A DNA stretch of 64,000 nucleotides, taken from the NCBI RefSeq assembly GCF_963576545.1, contig NC_083645.1, forward strand, positions 682,001-746,000. Direction: 5' to 3'. Source of the stretch: Limanda limanda (taxonomy: Eukaryota > Chordata > Actinopteri > Pleuronectiformes > Pleuronectidae). Position 1 is the stretch's first letter, and the number at the start of each line of letters is the position of its first letter. A program made the translations under genes and the position numbers. The notes under the pieces are model-generated. The model was not told the DNA's origin. It searched no databases and saw only the letters and a list, made by a program, of their open reading frames with translations. Positions 50,887 through 61,268 of this stretch are shown piece by piece.

Positions 50887-52530
50887 TTGCCGATGGCATG
50901 TCCACTGTCTAAAAAACTGAAGGCCCGGGCATTTCAGCCCTCATGGGAAGAAGACTATGGCTTAATTTTTAATAAGGACGTGCTGTGTTCATGTATGTTT
51001 AGAAAATGTCCAGCGTTTAGGGCCACTTTGAGACAAAGCACGAAAAAACGTTCAAAGACCAGGCAGGGAGAATCCATCAAACGTACAGTGTCCAGGTATG
51101 AGAAGCAGGCCAACTCTCTCGAAATATTTGCCACTGCCAAAAACCATGGGGCTGAAGCAAGCTTTCGCATTGCTCACTGCATTGTGAAGTATGGAAAGCC
51201 ATTTACTGATGGCGAATACTGTATATAAAGGAGGCTTTCCTCTCTAGCTCAGAGGTTCTGTTTGAAGGACTACCAAACCAAGAGACAATCAAATCAAGAA
51301 ACATCCCCATATCAGCTCGAAGTGTTGAGCGACGCATCGAAGAAATGGCAGAAAATTTCAGGGCGCAGCAAACAGCTGGGTTGAAAGACAATTGATGAGA
51401 GCGTTGACGTGAACGACGTACCGCGCTTGGCAGTCACGGCAAAATACTGTGATTCGACTTTAAGAGAGGAGCTCTGCTGCTTCAAGCCAATGTCCGAAAC
51501 AACAAAAGGTGAGCACATAGCCAGGGTGGTTATGGAACATTTTGAGGAGCGAGGCATTGACATTGGTAAGATTTTTGCAGTAACAACAGATGGCACCCCC
51601 ACCATGGTCGGGAGACAGAGGGGAGCAGTCAGATTAATAGAAGAAAAATACATGTATACATGTACAATACATGCATAATACACCAAGAAAATCTCTGTGC
51701 AAAGATATCAAAGTCAAATATTGAAGAGGTAATGGCTACAGTGGTAAATATTATTAACTTTATGGTTAAGCGATCTTGACTGACGCACCGACTTCCTGGC
51801 TGAAAAGGGCCAAGACTTCCCAGAACTTGAGGACGAGAAGTGGGTTGTGAAACTCATGTTTCTCGCAGATATTACGGGTCATCTCAACAAGCTCAATCTC
51901 CGGCTGCAAGGTGCAGGGCAAACTGTTTTGGACATGTTCAACACATGGACAGCTTGGACAGTCGGCAAGTTAGGAATATTTGCAAGTGATGTTAATAACT
52001 CCACTTTCCACTACTTCAGACACGTAAGGGAGTTTTCCTCGCAGCCCAGCAGTGGTACCGCTGAAATATGCAAATGCTTGAGCAAGCTCCAGCTGGAGTT
52101 CACAACACAGTTTGGGGACTTCCAGAAGTATGGACCTATGTTATCTTTCTTGATCAAGCCTGAAAACTTTCATGGACATGAATTCGATGTATCTCTGATA
52201 GACTGGTTGGATACACAGGGCATGGAAATGCAGCTGATTGAGCTGAGGAGTTCAACACTGTGGTTGACTAAGTTTGCAGAGCTACGGAAACAGCTGGAAA
52301 CCACAGCAGTGCAAGATTACAGAACCTTCATCTTCACCTGCTGGACATCTTTACCGGAGAATTTCAACTGTCTCCGGAACGTTGCACTGGCTTTACTGAC
52401 AGTCTTCGGATCAACGTATCTGTGTGAGCAGATATTCTCACAAAGGAAGAATGTGCTCAGCCCCTCCCGCAGTCGTTTGACCACTGACCACTCCGAAGCA
52501 TGTGTGCAACCTAAAGTCACTTGTAAATGA
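50887..52530 (+). pseudogene. hAT transposase pseudogene
   Basis: Fragments: 50887-51228 (CPLSKKLKARAFQPSWEEDY, SFRIAHCIVKYGKPFTDGEY), 51409-51678 (DVNDVPRLAVTAKYCDS, FEERGIDIGKIFAVTTDGTP with the catalytic-region aspartate) and 51847-52530 (WVVKLMFLADITGHLNKLNL, and the hAT dimerisation block ALALLTVFGSTYLCEQIFS). Stops, frame changes and a deletion near 51770 inactivate it. Proteins of this kind are often annotated as GTF2IRD2-like genes. Confidence 0.92.
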
Positions 52531-52801
52531 CCCATTAATGCCTTATTGGTTTTTTGATACGTTTATTTTGAAATGGTTTATTTTATTTTGAAAAGGCACT
52601 TCCTGGTAAATAAGGAAGCGATCGCTACTTTGCCGGTGCATGAAAAGTATACTCGTTTGTTGGTTTTAGCGCCTGGCTGGAAAAGGGCACAAGTTCTTAC
52701 GGTGTGTTTATATGTCACGGACTGTAACAAGAAGGAAAAATAAAGGACTGTGAACCATCAGTAAAGGAGAATCTGACCATCATTCAGCCGGGGATGCTAC
52801 A
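52522..52801 (+). repeat. 5' LTR of the BEL/Pao element
   Basis: 280 bases from TGTAAATGACCC to GGGATGCTACA. It contains AATAAA near 52738. By eye it is identical to the 3' LTR. Confidence 0.95.
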
Positions 52802-52886
52802 GTAAGAACTTCACCTCATCAGTCTCCGCTGCTCTGATCGACACACAGGATTACGGCAGAGGGACTCGATGTGATGGGATAAGATT

Positions 52887-53654
52887 GTGACTCTCTCTCA
52901 CAAAATGGAGGCACCTGAGGAATCACTTTTGGACAACGGAGACCAGGTGACGGAGGTTTGTCAGCCTAATGAAGAGGAGAATCTCCGCCGCTCTGATCGA
53001 CCACGGAACCCCACGGAAAAGATGCTCGCATTTCAGAGAGAGGAGGCTCAAAGAAAAGAAAGAAGGCTCGTCCAACTTTATGAACAATGGAAAACTCAGG
53101 CACGCGAAGCAAGAGAACAGCTAAAATTGGACATTTCTGAGAGCAAAATGATAACTCTTATAGAAATCCTGGAGAAAGGTAGGGATGATGTTACCAGTAT
53201 ATATGTGGAAATTAGAGATCACATCACTCCATCTAGAGATATAAGACGTCGTGTGGATGCCTGCGATGCAGTCACAAAAGACATTATAAAAGTTGCATAT
53301 GAACGGATGTCAGGCATAGATGGAGAATTTGACAGTGATGTAGTAAAACAGCGTCTCCGTGAGCTGCTTAACAGAGACTATGCACGCTCCATCTATGGAT
53401 CCACAGCCTCACCTTCAAGTCACCACTTTAGTGGCAAATCCAGCATTCACTCTGTGAGCTCCATTGTAGCGGCTAAAAGAGCTGATGCTGCAGCAGAGTT
53501 AGCAGTTAAGGAAGCAGAGTATGAGGGGTTATTGGAAGAGGAAAGACAAAAGGAAAGGATTCAGCTCCTAGAGGAACAGCAGAGGAAAGATCTGGAAGTT
53601 CAGAAACGTGAGTTGGAAAGACTGAAGGCAGAGAAGGATATTAGAGCTGCATGA
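52887..53654 (+). CDS. BEL/Pao gag, N-terminal part, ends in TGA
   Basis: The most likely start is the ATG at 52905 (MEAPEESLL); an upstream ATG gives six more residues. The 255-residue frame has a charged N-terminus, a predicted coiled-coil region and an Ala/Glu-rich heptad segment (AELAVKEAEYEGLLEEERQK). It stops at TGA 53652-53654; the following frame, in the same phase, continues for 400 codons. Either a nonsense mutation or programmed read-through explains this. Confidence 0.85.
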   Translation: MTLSHKMEAPEESLLDNGDQVTEVCQPNEEENLRRSDRPRNPTEKMLAFQREEAQRKERRLVQLYEQWKTQAREAREQLKLDISESKMITLIEILEKGRDDVTSIYVEIRDHITPSRDIRRRVDACDAVTKDIIKVAYERMSGIDGEFDSDVVKQRLRELLNRDYARSIYGSTASPSSHHFSGKSSIHSVSSIVAAKRADAAAELAVKEAEYEGLLEEERQKERIQLLEEQQRKDLEVQKRELERLKAEKDIRAA

Positions 53655-54863
53655 GCCAGATTAGTGATTTACAATCAGGAAGTGATGCAAGAGGCCAGTG
53701 TGTACCCTGATCACAACACTATGAGACAGCAGCATGTGTTTCAACAGCAAACTGTGTCTTCAACTCCCATCCAGCAGTCTGCTCATGTCCCACAAACTGC
53801 ATTACCTTCACAAACAGATGTGTCACGTCTTGCTCAAGCAGTTCAAGATTCTATATCCCTGAACAGGCTCCCAATGCCAGAGCCATCTGTATTTACTGGT
53901 GACCCCATTCAGTTCATCGAGTGGAAAGCTTCATTCATATCATTGATAGACAGGAGGAACATCTCTTCAGCAGACAAGCTGCATTATTTGAGAAAGTACG
54001 TCGGGGGTCCAACCATGCCTCATGTTAAAGGACTTGACATTTTGAATGACTGTGAGGAAAATCAGAAATTAGTTCAAAAGCTCCCAGACTGGGCAGCATC
54101 ACGGCGGAACCGCCAAGTCACCCAAGTTATGAGAGACAGGCAAGAATTCCCAAGCTTTAAAGAATTTGTTTCCTTCATGGTGATGGAGGCAGAGGTCGCC
54201 TGTAATCCTATAACATCATTTTATGCTCTTCATTCTACAGAATCACCTAGAGAGAAGCGTTATGTCTATGAAAAGCTGAACAGTAAATCTAGTGTTCTTC
54301 ATACTCAAACAGTCACAGAGACCGAAAGCCAAGTAAAATCAAGGCCAAGTTCAAACCCATCATGTATCTTCTGTAAAGACATTAACCACCATCTGCACAG
54401 CTGTCCTCAGTTCATAGAGAGGTCACTGGAGGATAAACAGAAATTTGTGAAGGAAGAGAGACTCTGCTACGGCTGTTTAAAACCAGGCAATATTGCCAGA
54501 GATTGCCGTCACAGACACATATGTGACACTTGTAAGGGAAGACATCCAACATGTCTCCACGACGACTACCACACTAAAGCCGAACAAGTGCTGGTCTCAA
54601 GTTACGACATCATAGATGAGTCAGCAACCTCATTGTCTCTCAGTGTGGACACCGAGGACCAATCTGTAAACACCTCCATGATTGTGCCAGTCTGGGTCTC
54701 CTCCATCAGCAATCCAGGTTTGGAAAAGCTTGTTTATGCCCTGCTGGACACACAAAGTGACACAGTCTTCGTTGACCAGGACATTAGCAAAGTCTTACAA
54801 ACCAAAGCACAACCTGTGAGACTCAAGTTAACAACCATGATGGGAAAGGATGTCTTGAAGTGA
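53655..54863 (+). CDS. BEL/Pao gag C-terminal and protease part
   Basis: In the same frame as the preceding ORF. MPEPSVFTGDPIQFIEWKAS is the DUF1759-type gag core, followed by two or three zinc knuckles (CIFCKDINHHLHSCPQF; CYGCLKPGNIARDCRHRHIC) and the aspartic-protease motif ALLDTQSDTVFVD (54739-54777), with the Asp-Thr catalytic pair. Ends at TGA after GKDVLK. Confidence 0.88.
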   Translation, partial: ARLVIYNQEVMQEASVYPDHNTMRQQHVFQQQTVSSTPIQQSAHVPQTALPSQTDVSRLAQAVQDSISLNRLPMPEPSVFTGDPIQFIEWKASFISLIDRRNISSADKLHYLRKYVGGPTMPHVKGLDILNDCEENQKLVQKLPDWAASRRNRQVTQVMRDRQEFPSFKEFVSFMVMEAEVACNPITSFYALHSTESPREKRYVYEKLNSKSSVLHTQTVTETESQVKSRPSSNPSCIFCKDINHHLHSCPQFIERSLEDKQKFVKEERLCYGCLKPGNIARDCRHRHICDTCKGRHPTCLHDDYHTKAEQVLVSSYDIIDESATSLSLSVDTEDQSVNTSMIVPVWVSSISNPGLEKLVYALLDTQSDTVFVDQDISKVLQTKAQPVRLKLTTMMGKDVLK

Positions 54864-54882
54864 AAGAGTTTCAGGCCTCAGA

Positions 54883-55395
54883 GTGCGTGGATACGACTCA
54901 AGAATCCTCATTGATCTTCCTCCAGCTTACACCAAGGATTGCATACCAGTGAATCGAAAACACATTCCTACCTGTGAAACGGCAAGGCACTGGAATCATC
55001 TCAGCACCATAGCAGATGAAATTCCACCACAACTGGAGTGTGAAGTTGGTCTCTTAATAGGCTACAACTGTTCAAGGGCACTGGCACCAAAGCAAGTAAT
55101 CATGGGAGGAGATAATGAACCGCACAGATTTAGGTTGGAGTATCGTGGGATGTTCATCACCTAATCTCGAGTTACCATCTATTGCTAACACGTGTCACAG
55201 AGTTGTCGTCAGAGAACTTCCTCCAGTTACCTCATCAGACACTATCCGGGTCTTAAAGCCTGACTTCAAGGACGTGAGTAAGGAAGGCAAAGCTGTGTCT
55301 CAAGATGACATTCTCTTCCTGAATATGTTAAACATTGGAATTCAAAGAAATGCTCATGACCATTGTGAGATGCCACTCCCCTTTAAGGAGATAAC
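54883..55395 (+). pseudogene. BEL/Pao protease end and polymerase start, frame-broken
   Basis: The frame 54883-55164 contains GLLIGYNCSRALAPKQVIMG, and after a one-frame change near 55120 the next frame reads DLGWSIVGCSSPNLELPS and DDILFLNMLNIGIQRNAHDH followed by CEMPLPFK. This is the beginning of the Pao pol just before the reverse-transcriptase core. The homology ends there. Confidence 0.85.
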
Positions 55396-55950
55396 TGAAG
55401 ATAGCTCAGAGAGAGGGAGGAGAACAACCAGGAGCAGAGAAAAAGAGAAAACAAAGGATGGAGAAGAAGGAAAGGAGAAAGGTGGATCTCCTGTGGGGGA
55501 GGAGCGACAGCGCCACCTGGCGGACAAGAGGGAGAAAATTTTAAAATCTCTTCAAGGTCTGATGCAGGAGGGAAGAAGAGCGACGAAGAGGAGAAAGAAG
55601 ACGAAGAACACGCAGAGAGTTGGGGACGTAGCAAAGAAGATCAAAATAAAAAAGAGAGTAAGTCAGAGGAAGATGGAAAAAACGACAGACATTCACAAGA
55701 AAGGGGAGAAGAACCAGATGAAGACGTCTGACAGCAAGACAACAGCGGAGAAGGCAAAGAGTAAAACAACAGGAGAATTGACAACGAAAGAAAATCAAAG
55801 TGGACAGAAGAACGAGGAAACGCAGCAGCAGAGACATGAAGAAAAGAAGGAGGAGAGAAAAATAAGAAAAGATCGTGAAGGCGAAGCCTGGACAGGGAAC
55901 AAAGTTTCAGATGAAGACGATGATGGGAGGAACACTGGCGGGGGCGTTGA
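55396..55950 (+). other. Lys/Glu/Arg-rich open segment replacing BEL pol
   Basis: About 185 codons remain open in the frame that begins at 55115, dominated by Lys, Glu, Arg, Thr, Gly and Gln (KEKTKDGEEGKEKGG, ATKRRKKTKNTQRV, KKEERKIRKDREGE). It sits where reverse transcriptase, RNase H and integrase should be. The DNA strand is A/G-rich and T-poor, which by itself suppresses stop codons, so an open frame alone is weak evidence of coding. It could be a captured cellular sequence or an expanded purine repeat. Confidence 0.6.
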
Positions 55951-56080
55951 TGGACTGGTAAGAAGAGTGACGATTCGTCTTGGAGAGCAGAAAAGGGAAA
56001 AGGAAGGACGGCGTCCTGGCAAACCCTCTATCGTCGATCGCCGAGTTCAGAAGCTGATTCTGCTACGAGAGACTGTTTAA
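55951..56080 (+). other. Likely BEL/Pao pol C-terminal end
   Basis: DGLVRRVTIRLGEQKRE and RRVQKLILLRETV with a stop at 56080 resemble the C-terminal end of Pao polyproteins (the region after integrase), still in frame with the charged segment. Confidence 0.55.
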
Positions 56081-56193
56081 CCATCCTCTTCACGCCACAC
56101 CCATATCCTTTATAGTATTGGAGTCATTATTTAGTAAATCATTCGTGTTTGCATCCCATATCGTTCTGAAATTCACTCGTGATTTGGTGGGAG

Positions 56194-56473
56194 TGTAAAT
56201 GACCCATTAATGCCTTATTGGTTTTTTGATACGTTTATTTTGAAATGGTTTATTTTATTTTGAAAAGGCACTTCCTGGTAAATAAGGAAGCGATCGCTAC
56301 TTTGCCGGTGCATGAAAAGTATACTCGTTTGTTGGTTTTAGCGCCTGGCTGGAAAAGGGCACAAGTTCTTACGGTGTGTTTATATGTCACGGACTGTAAC
56401 AAGAAGGAAAAATAAAGGACTGTGAACCATCAGTAAAGGAGAATCTGACCATCATTCAGCCGGGGATGCTACA
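56194..56473 (+). repeat. 3' LTR of the BEL/Pao element
   Basis: 280 bases, no difference from the 5' LTR seen by eye. It is preceded by the purine-rich GATTTGGTGGGAG, a plausible plus-strand primer site. Confidence 0.95.
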
Positions 56474-57042
56474 TCACTAACTACAACCCCTAGATAATAG
56501 AGCTCAGCAAAGGAAAGCAAGGACAGGGATCACACTGACTGATAGGCATCAGTGTATTTGTTGCAGGGCCTACACATGTGTTTACATAGTATGTTGCTGT
56601 CTGTGCACCTCTTTTTCTATGACTCAGATGTGGATGTTTTCATGAGGTAACATTCTTGTATAGCCCTAGTACTGTTATTTATGTTTGATCTACTTTTGTC
56701 CACATTGGACAATTCCAATGCAATACTTGTAAATGAGTTACTGAAGCAGTGTTTTGAAATGGTGTCAGGGCAATCTGTCATGGGGTGGGGAAATTCTGAA
56801 TATGAGTGTGGTTGGTGGGGTTAATGACAAACCTATTATTGCATAATGAAATAAACAGATTATTTAAAGTGTTGTTGCCATAGCCAATATGGATGGAAAC
56901 AATGACATGTCTGTTGGATATATGACTGTTGTTCAATAATAAAACTCAATGTTAAAAATAATGTTGATATGGCACACTAATTAACAAGAAAATGTCACAT
57001 TGGCACTTATTGTGAAAAAGGTTGCCGACCCCTGCTGTACAG

Positions 57043-57345
57043 GGAGCCATTGCAAAAGGGTTGACGAGCCAAAACCAGGTCCGGGGCGTCAAAAGGTTGC
57101 CTGGATGTTGCTTAGAAACCGACACTGCCTGTGGCTGTGTGCACACTGGGCGTCCTGTGAGCTGTGCAGGCAGGCTGGGTGATTTCCCCCAGTCTTGGTG
57201 GTGCTGTGTCTTGACAGTGCGCACTCTGGCTGGGCCAGTGAGCTATGCACCCCCTCCTGGGTCCCAGCCCCTACTCTCTGCGCTCTCGCTGGGGCAGTTG
57301 AGCTCTGCATGGCTCCCTGGGTCCCTGCCTCGGAATGATATGCTG
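57043..57345. repeat. GC-rich repeat remnant with internal duplication
   Basis: Begins with the continuation of the repeat hit by the hAT element (GGGAGCCATTGCAAAAGG). A unit of roughly 70 bases ending in CCTGGGTCCC is repeated (near 57216-57270 and 57280-57332) with mismatches. Confidence 0.5.
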
Positions 57346-57349
57346 ACAT

Positions 57350-59365
57350 GTGCTTCTGAAAAGCTTCATGTAAACAGCTTAAAGTGCCTGCTAAGTAGTG
57401 CAATATATATATGCTCTGCAGAATTTGTTATGTTTTGTACATTTTCTACTGTTTTGTGTGACTAATTGTTAAGTTTTTATTTACTTATTTGTAGCAGCAT
57501 TGCTGCAACATTGCTAATTAAATTTGTTTTAATTTATTGAAGAAGGTTGATCTTTCAAATAAATATGTGTGTTTGTTGTTGCTTTACCTGTTCTATATTG
57601 TAATACATACTGAATTTGCATGTTTTTTCAAATTGTAAGATTCACCAGGCACATCCTGACACCTACTTTCTAGCAAAGATACACAATCAGACTCCCTGCA
57701 CACTGGACATTTAACTGCGCTTTGCACAGTGCACCATGGCGCACGATGATAGGCCCCTATGTTTTTATTGACTCATAATTACATACACTTCCACCACAGT
57801 ATGGCCTCAATCAGAGTCAGTGCAAACAGTGTGTGTAAAACTAAACGCAATTATAGAGGCTATGTGATTAAATTAAACATTTCATCTCTCATCCAAGCGG
57901 GCTCTTCAGTTCACTTCATCAGTTCTTGTTATTAAGGAACAGATTCATATCTCGTGGCCACGACTTGTTATGTCTTTCCCACCCATTATTATGTTGTGGC
58001 CCCTTTGTATATGAAATACTATCAGTAAAGGAAAACAGGGTTGAGACATACGTCTTGTATATTGGGTTGTGTTACATTTTCACAATACTTGTGTAAAATG
58101 TTGTTACTGGGTAAGATTGTAATGGAAGGGGACCTTAGATATTTTTCTTGGTAGTTATAAACATTGGACTTTCACCTAGAAAAACTGCATTTTGCTCTCT
58201 TAATATGTTTAATTTGCGATAAATCACAAGTTAATCTGAATGTTCTTTGGAGTTATTTTTGGATGTTTTGGCCACAAGTCTGACAAACGGCCTGGCACTC
58301 TCCATGTGGTCAAACAATATGGACATTAGGAACAAGGGGTGACAGGACCATCCCAATGGTGTTTTGCCACTACAGTGACATAAGTCGTTATACTTGTAGT
58401 CTATAATTCATACTAGGAAAAGCTTTGTGCATTTCTATTTATAGCATGCACTAGGCCTATAGCCTGCGATATATATTTGACTAACTTCCCATGGGACGTC
58501 TGGGAACTCTCCGGCTGTACTTTCCCCCACTACTCTCATCCACATTGCAAAATAAGCACAAATTCTGACCATGGAAAGTGTAGAATCCGTCACGTTATCT
58601 GAAGGTCATTAAGAATACGTATCTTAGCATCACCAGCTCCACTCCTCTGACCTGCTGTGCGCCTTTAAGGACGAAGCACCGATGTCCCGTTCGACGACCT
58701 AGTGAATCACGCATACCACACCTCAATATGAAATATTCAATTAATCGTGGTTTGATTTGTCGGAATCTACACAGCTCTACAACGAACCCGAATACAACAC
58801 ATTCAACAGTATAGCTCTACTCTTTAATTCGGCTGGTACACAACGTATTAATCTTGTTCAAATGTTCAGCTTACCGTTTGTTACCGTTCAAGTAGTGCGC
58901 TGTTATTTGGTTATAGACAAATACCATTTAAAGTTTGAGTTGTATAAAATTTGACTTACTCAGGCGAACTAACCACAGGACTTAATCTGCTCCGAAATAC
59001 ACTGGGTCCTATTTAAGTAAGTGTAGCCAACATATTTAATAATATAATAGTATCGTATCTCCATTCAGACCGAAGCTGGAAACATGTGAGAGTTTTGAAG
59101 GCAGTGTCGTTTTTCATTTAGCACGCAGGCCTGTTTGTATCCGGTCTGTTCCACCCGATAACGTGGCGGTGGAGATTCACTGCATCATCCTCCCCACCCA
59201 GGCAACGATGTGCCGACCACACCGTCATCTTCATATCTGGAGGCGCATTCACCCACAAGGTAGCGTAGCCCGAAAACAATCTCATACTTGACTTCAACCA
59301 TCCTTATATTCAGATAGCAAATCCACAATCGGCACACAACGGAATGATGTGTAAAAGACACTCAC
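57350..59365. other. Intron DNA near the rell2 first exon
   Basis: AT-rich with no supported feature. No open frame in it has a recognisable family. Confidence 0.4.
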
Positions 59366-59620
59366 CTTTAATAGCCTGTGGCAGGAAAACCTCCTGGTCC
59401 TCTCAGCTGTTCCTGCTGCTGGAATGCTCTTCCATGGCTGCAGCCCGATCCGTGTCCTGACCGCAGCAGGGGATGCGGCTGTCTGTTGAAGAAGGCAGGA
59501 TGACAGGAAGCTGTGGGCTCCGTACTCCTGCAGCACCTTTGGATTTTAACTTCTTTATCCAGAGGGTGTACGATGCGTGTTGTATCTGTCACGATGCTGT
59601 AGTTATCTTTTATCATAAAT
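59366..59620 (-). other. rell2: Probable non-coding first exon of rell2
   Basis: The minus strand has a strong donor AAAG/GTGAGTG at 59366/59365. The exon is moderately GC-rich and contains only a short frame (MEEHSSSRNS) that cannot join the rell2 frame. It is assigned to rell2 because rell2 is the only minus-strand gene seen leftward and its coding exon 1 has an acceptor but no promoter close by. The 5' boundary is a guess. Confidence 0.4.
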
Positions 59621-60430
59621 TAGTATCCTTATAGATTCTATAACTAATAATTTATGTAACCATATTCTGTCATATATACTATTACTTGTAACTTCTAATT
59701 ATAACTTGTTATTTGCAGATATCTAGCTAAATCTATTTTAAAAATTCAAAGTTTTTAAAAGCTTTGAATCATTTGACCAACTTTAGAACCTGCATTTCTC
59801 TTAAAATTAAGGGTAGGTTATCGTCTACAGTCTTCAGATGCTTTAATGTGTTTCCTTAATTGGATTGAACGCACATTCAAATACCTGTCCCTTTTCGAAA
59901 AGCTGCTTTCATCTCCGGCCACAGCCTTGTTCAATGTATTATTGTATATTGCGCGCACACACAGGGGTAATGTTAACGTAACCTTCAAGATGTCCTCAAT
60001 CTAGCTTGACCTACACGTTTTGTGTTTTAATTGTGTAGTTTTGTGGGGTTTTTTTGTTAGTTTTTTGCTATTTGATTGTACAGCATCTTGGTCAACTACT
60101 GTTGTTTTAGAACGTTCGTGCTACATATATTTGACTTAACCTTCCGTATTAACAGTTTCCCGTGGAAAATACGATAAAGATGTATGACGGCTACCACCGT
60201 CATATTGGTATCATACAAAACTTGTCATAGTAGTTCAAGTTTCTCCAGCTTATCATTTCATATTATTTAATTTCCTCTACCGCTAAGCATTCCAGTTGAA
60301 ATTTGAATTAGATAAACGATCACCTTCATTTGATGTATATGCCAATATTGATCAAAATAATTAATGTAATCAATTGTAAACGATGAAGTTTGTGCATAGC
60401 TGTTTAATTTTGAAAAGTCAGGCCGGAAGT
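59621..60430. promoter_or_regulatory. Probable bidirectional promoter of rell2 and trappc11
   Basis: The interval separates two divergent first exons. CCGGAAGT at 60423-60430 is an ETS/GABP-type site common just upstream of housekeeping start sites and fits trappc11. No TATA box was chosen for either side. Assigned from arrangement only. Confidence 0.4.
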
Positions 60431-60727
60431 GTTGGTTTTGCCACAGGCAGCTAACTAGGTCACTAGCCGGTTGTTGCCTCAACAGCAGCGGCGGAACTAT
60501 TCGTTGATATTGACATCGGTGACTAGCTGTCTAATTGCTACTAGAGCTGGGACTTGGTTGAAGCAAAGTCACACAGTCTATTACTGCACCGGATGTGTAT
60601 ATGCTAGTTACATTTCCAACCTCGCCCTCTTGCAAACGCAGACTGGCAACAGTGGAGAGCAGCTTGCTAGCTCGACCAGGCTAGCTGTACCTAGCATTAC
60701 CAGTTCACTTGAAGTAATGCAGCTGAG
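60431..60727 (+). other. trappc11: Probable non-coding first exon of trappc11
   Basis: GC-richer than its flanks and ending in the near-perfect donor CTGAG/GTAAGT. It contains short upstream frames (one starts at about 60595 and stops after four codons; another starts at 60717 and would run into exon 2), which could reduce translation. The start is placed next to the ETS site. Confidence 0.45.
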
Positions 60728-61268
60728 GTAAGTTGCTGGGTAATGTTTCCTCAAGTTCACATTTAATTCCATCTAACCCTAACCCATAAAACCGATTTGA
60801 AGATTCTAATAAGACAACAGCGATTCTAGTAGTGTTGGCCGAGTCAAGTTAACTAACTTCCGCTTTCGTCTTAACGGTGTGCAATGTGCATTTCTACACA
60901 CTGCTTGTAATAATATTGCATGTCATCCGCTGATTGTATTTACAGCACATTGTTTAATGGATAATACATGTCCCAGTGTCTATTCACATGTTAGCTCCAG
61001 TAGAGGTGAGCTTGTTGAGCTCAGCATGTACGATGTAAACAAGTGTCACCGTTCAAAGACCGACCCGTCAAACATAACTGCAGCATTAGGAGCTAACAAG
61101 ATCCGCTGTGTACAGCTAACGCTAGCACTCTGATCTCGTGACCTGCAAGTTGCTCGCTACAAAGCCTCTGTCTGTTCAGGTCCGGTTCTTCGATGAGCGT
61201 TTGTTGTTGTTTTTCTCTAATGGCATTCCACTGATCTCTCACGCTAGATTTATTTTATATGCATTATA

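Larger units (their letters stand above)
52522..56473 (+). mobile_element. BEL/Pao LTR retrotransposon, young, pol-deleted
   Basis: Two 280-base LTRs (TG...CA) appear identical and are flanked by the exact 5-base duplication TCACT (52517-52521 and 56474-56478). The interior holds gag and protease, then the beginning of the polymerase frame, a Lys/Glu-rich stretch, and a short end resembling the pol C-terminus. Reverse transcriptase, RNase H and integrase are absent, so the copy could only have moved with help from a complete relative. It interrupts the hAT transposase near its C-terminus. Confidence 0.93.
50620..57034 (+). mobile_element. hAT transposon (GTF2IRD2-like/Charlie type), split by BEL
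   Basis: Left end CAGGGCTTGGCAACC and right end GGTTGCCGACCCCTG are inverted; flanking octamers CTGTGCAG (50612-50619) and CTGTACAG (57035-57042) agree in 7 of 8 bases. Without the 3.95-kb BEL insertion it would be about 2.5 kb. The transposase fragments are on the plus strand at 50887-52521, with the last few codons after the BEL at 56479. Confidence 0.9.

Noticed and set aside
50887..52530. A host GTF2IRD2-like gene
   Set aside because: Terminal inverted repeats, 8-base duplication, no introns and several frame breaks show a dead hAT transposon.
55383..56022. Minus-strand Ser/Leu/Phe-rich frames
   Set aside because: Antisense of the purine-rich BEL segment; lack of stops follows from composition.
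57000..57465. Overlapping frames of 60-147 codons in GC-rich DNA
   Set aside because: They span the hAT end and a duplicated repeat unit and have no family resemblance.
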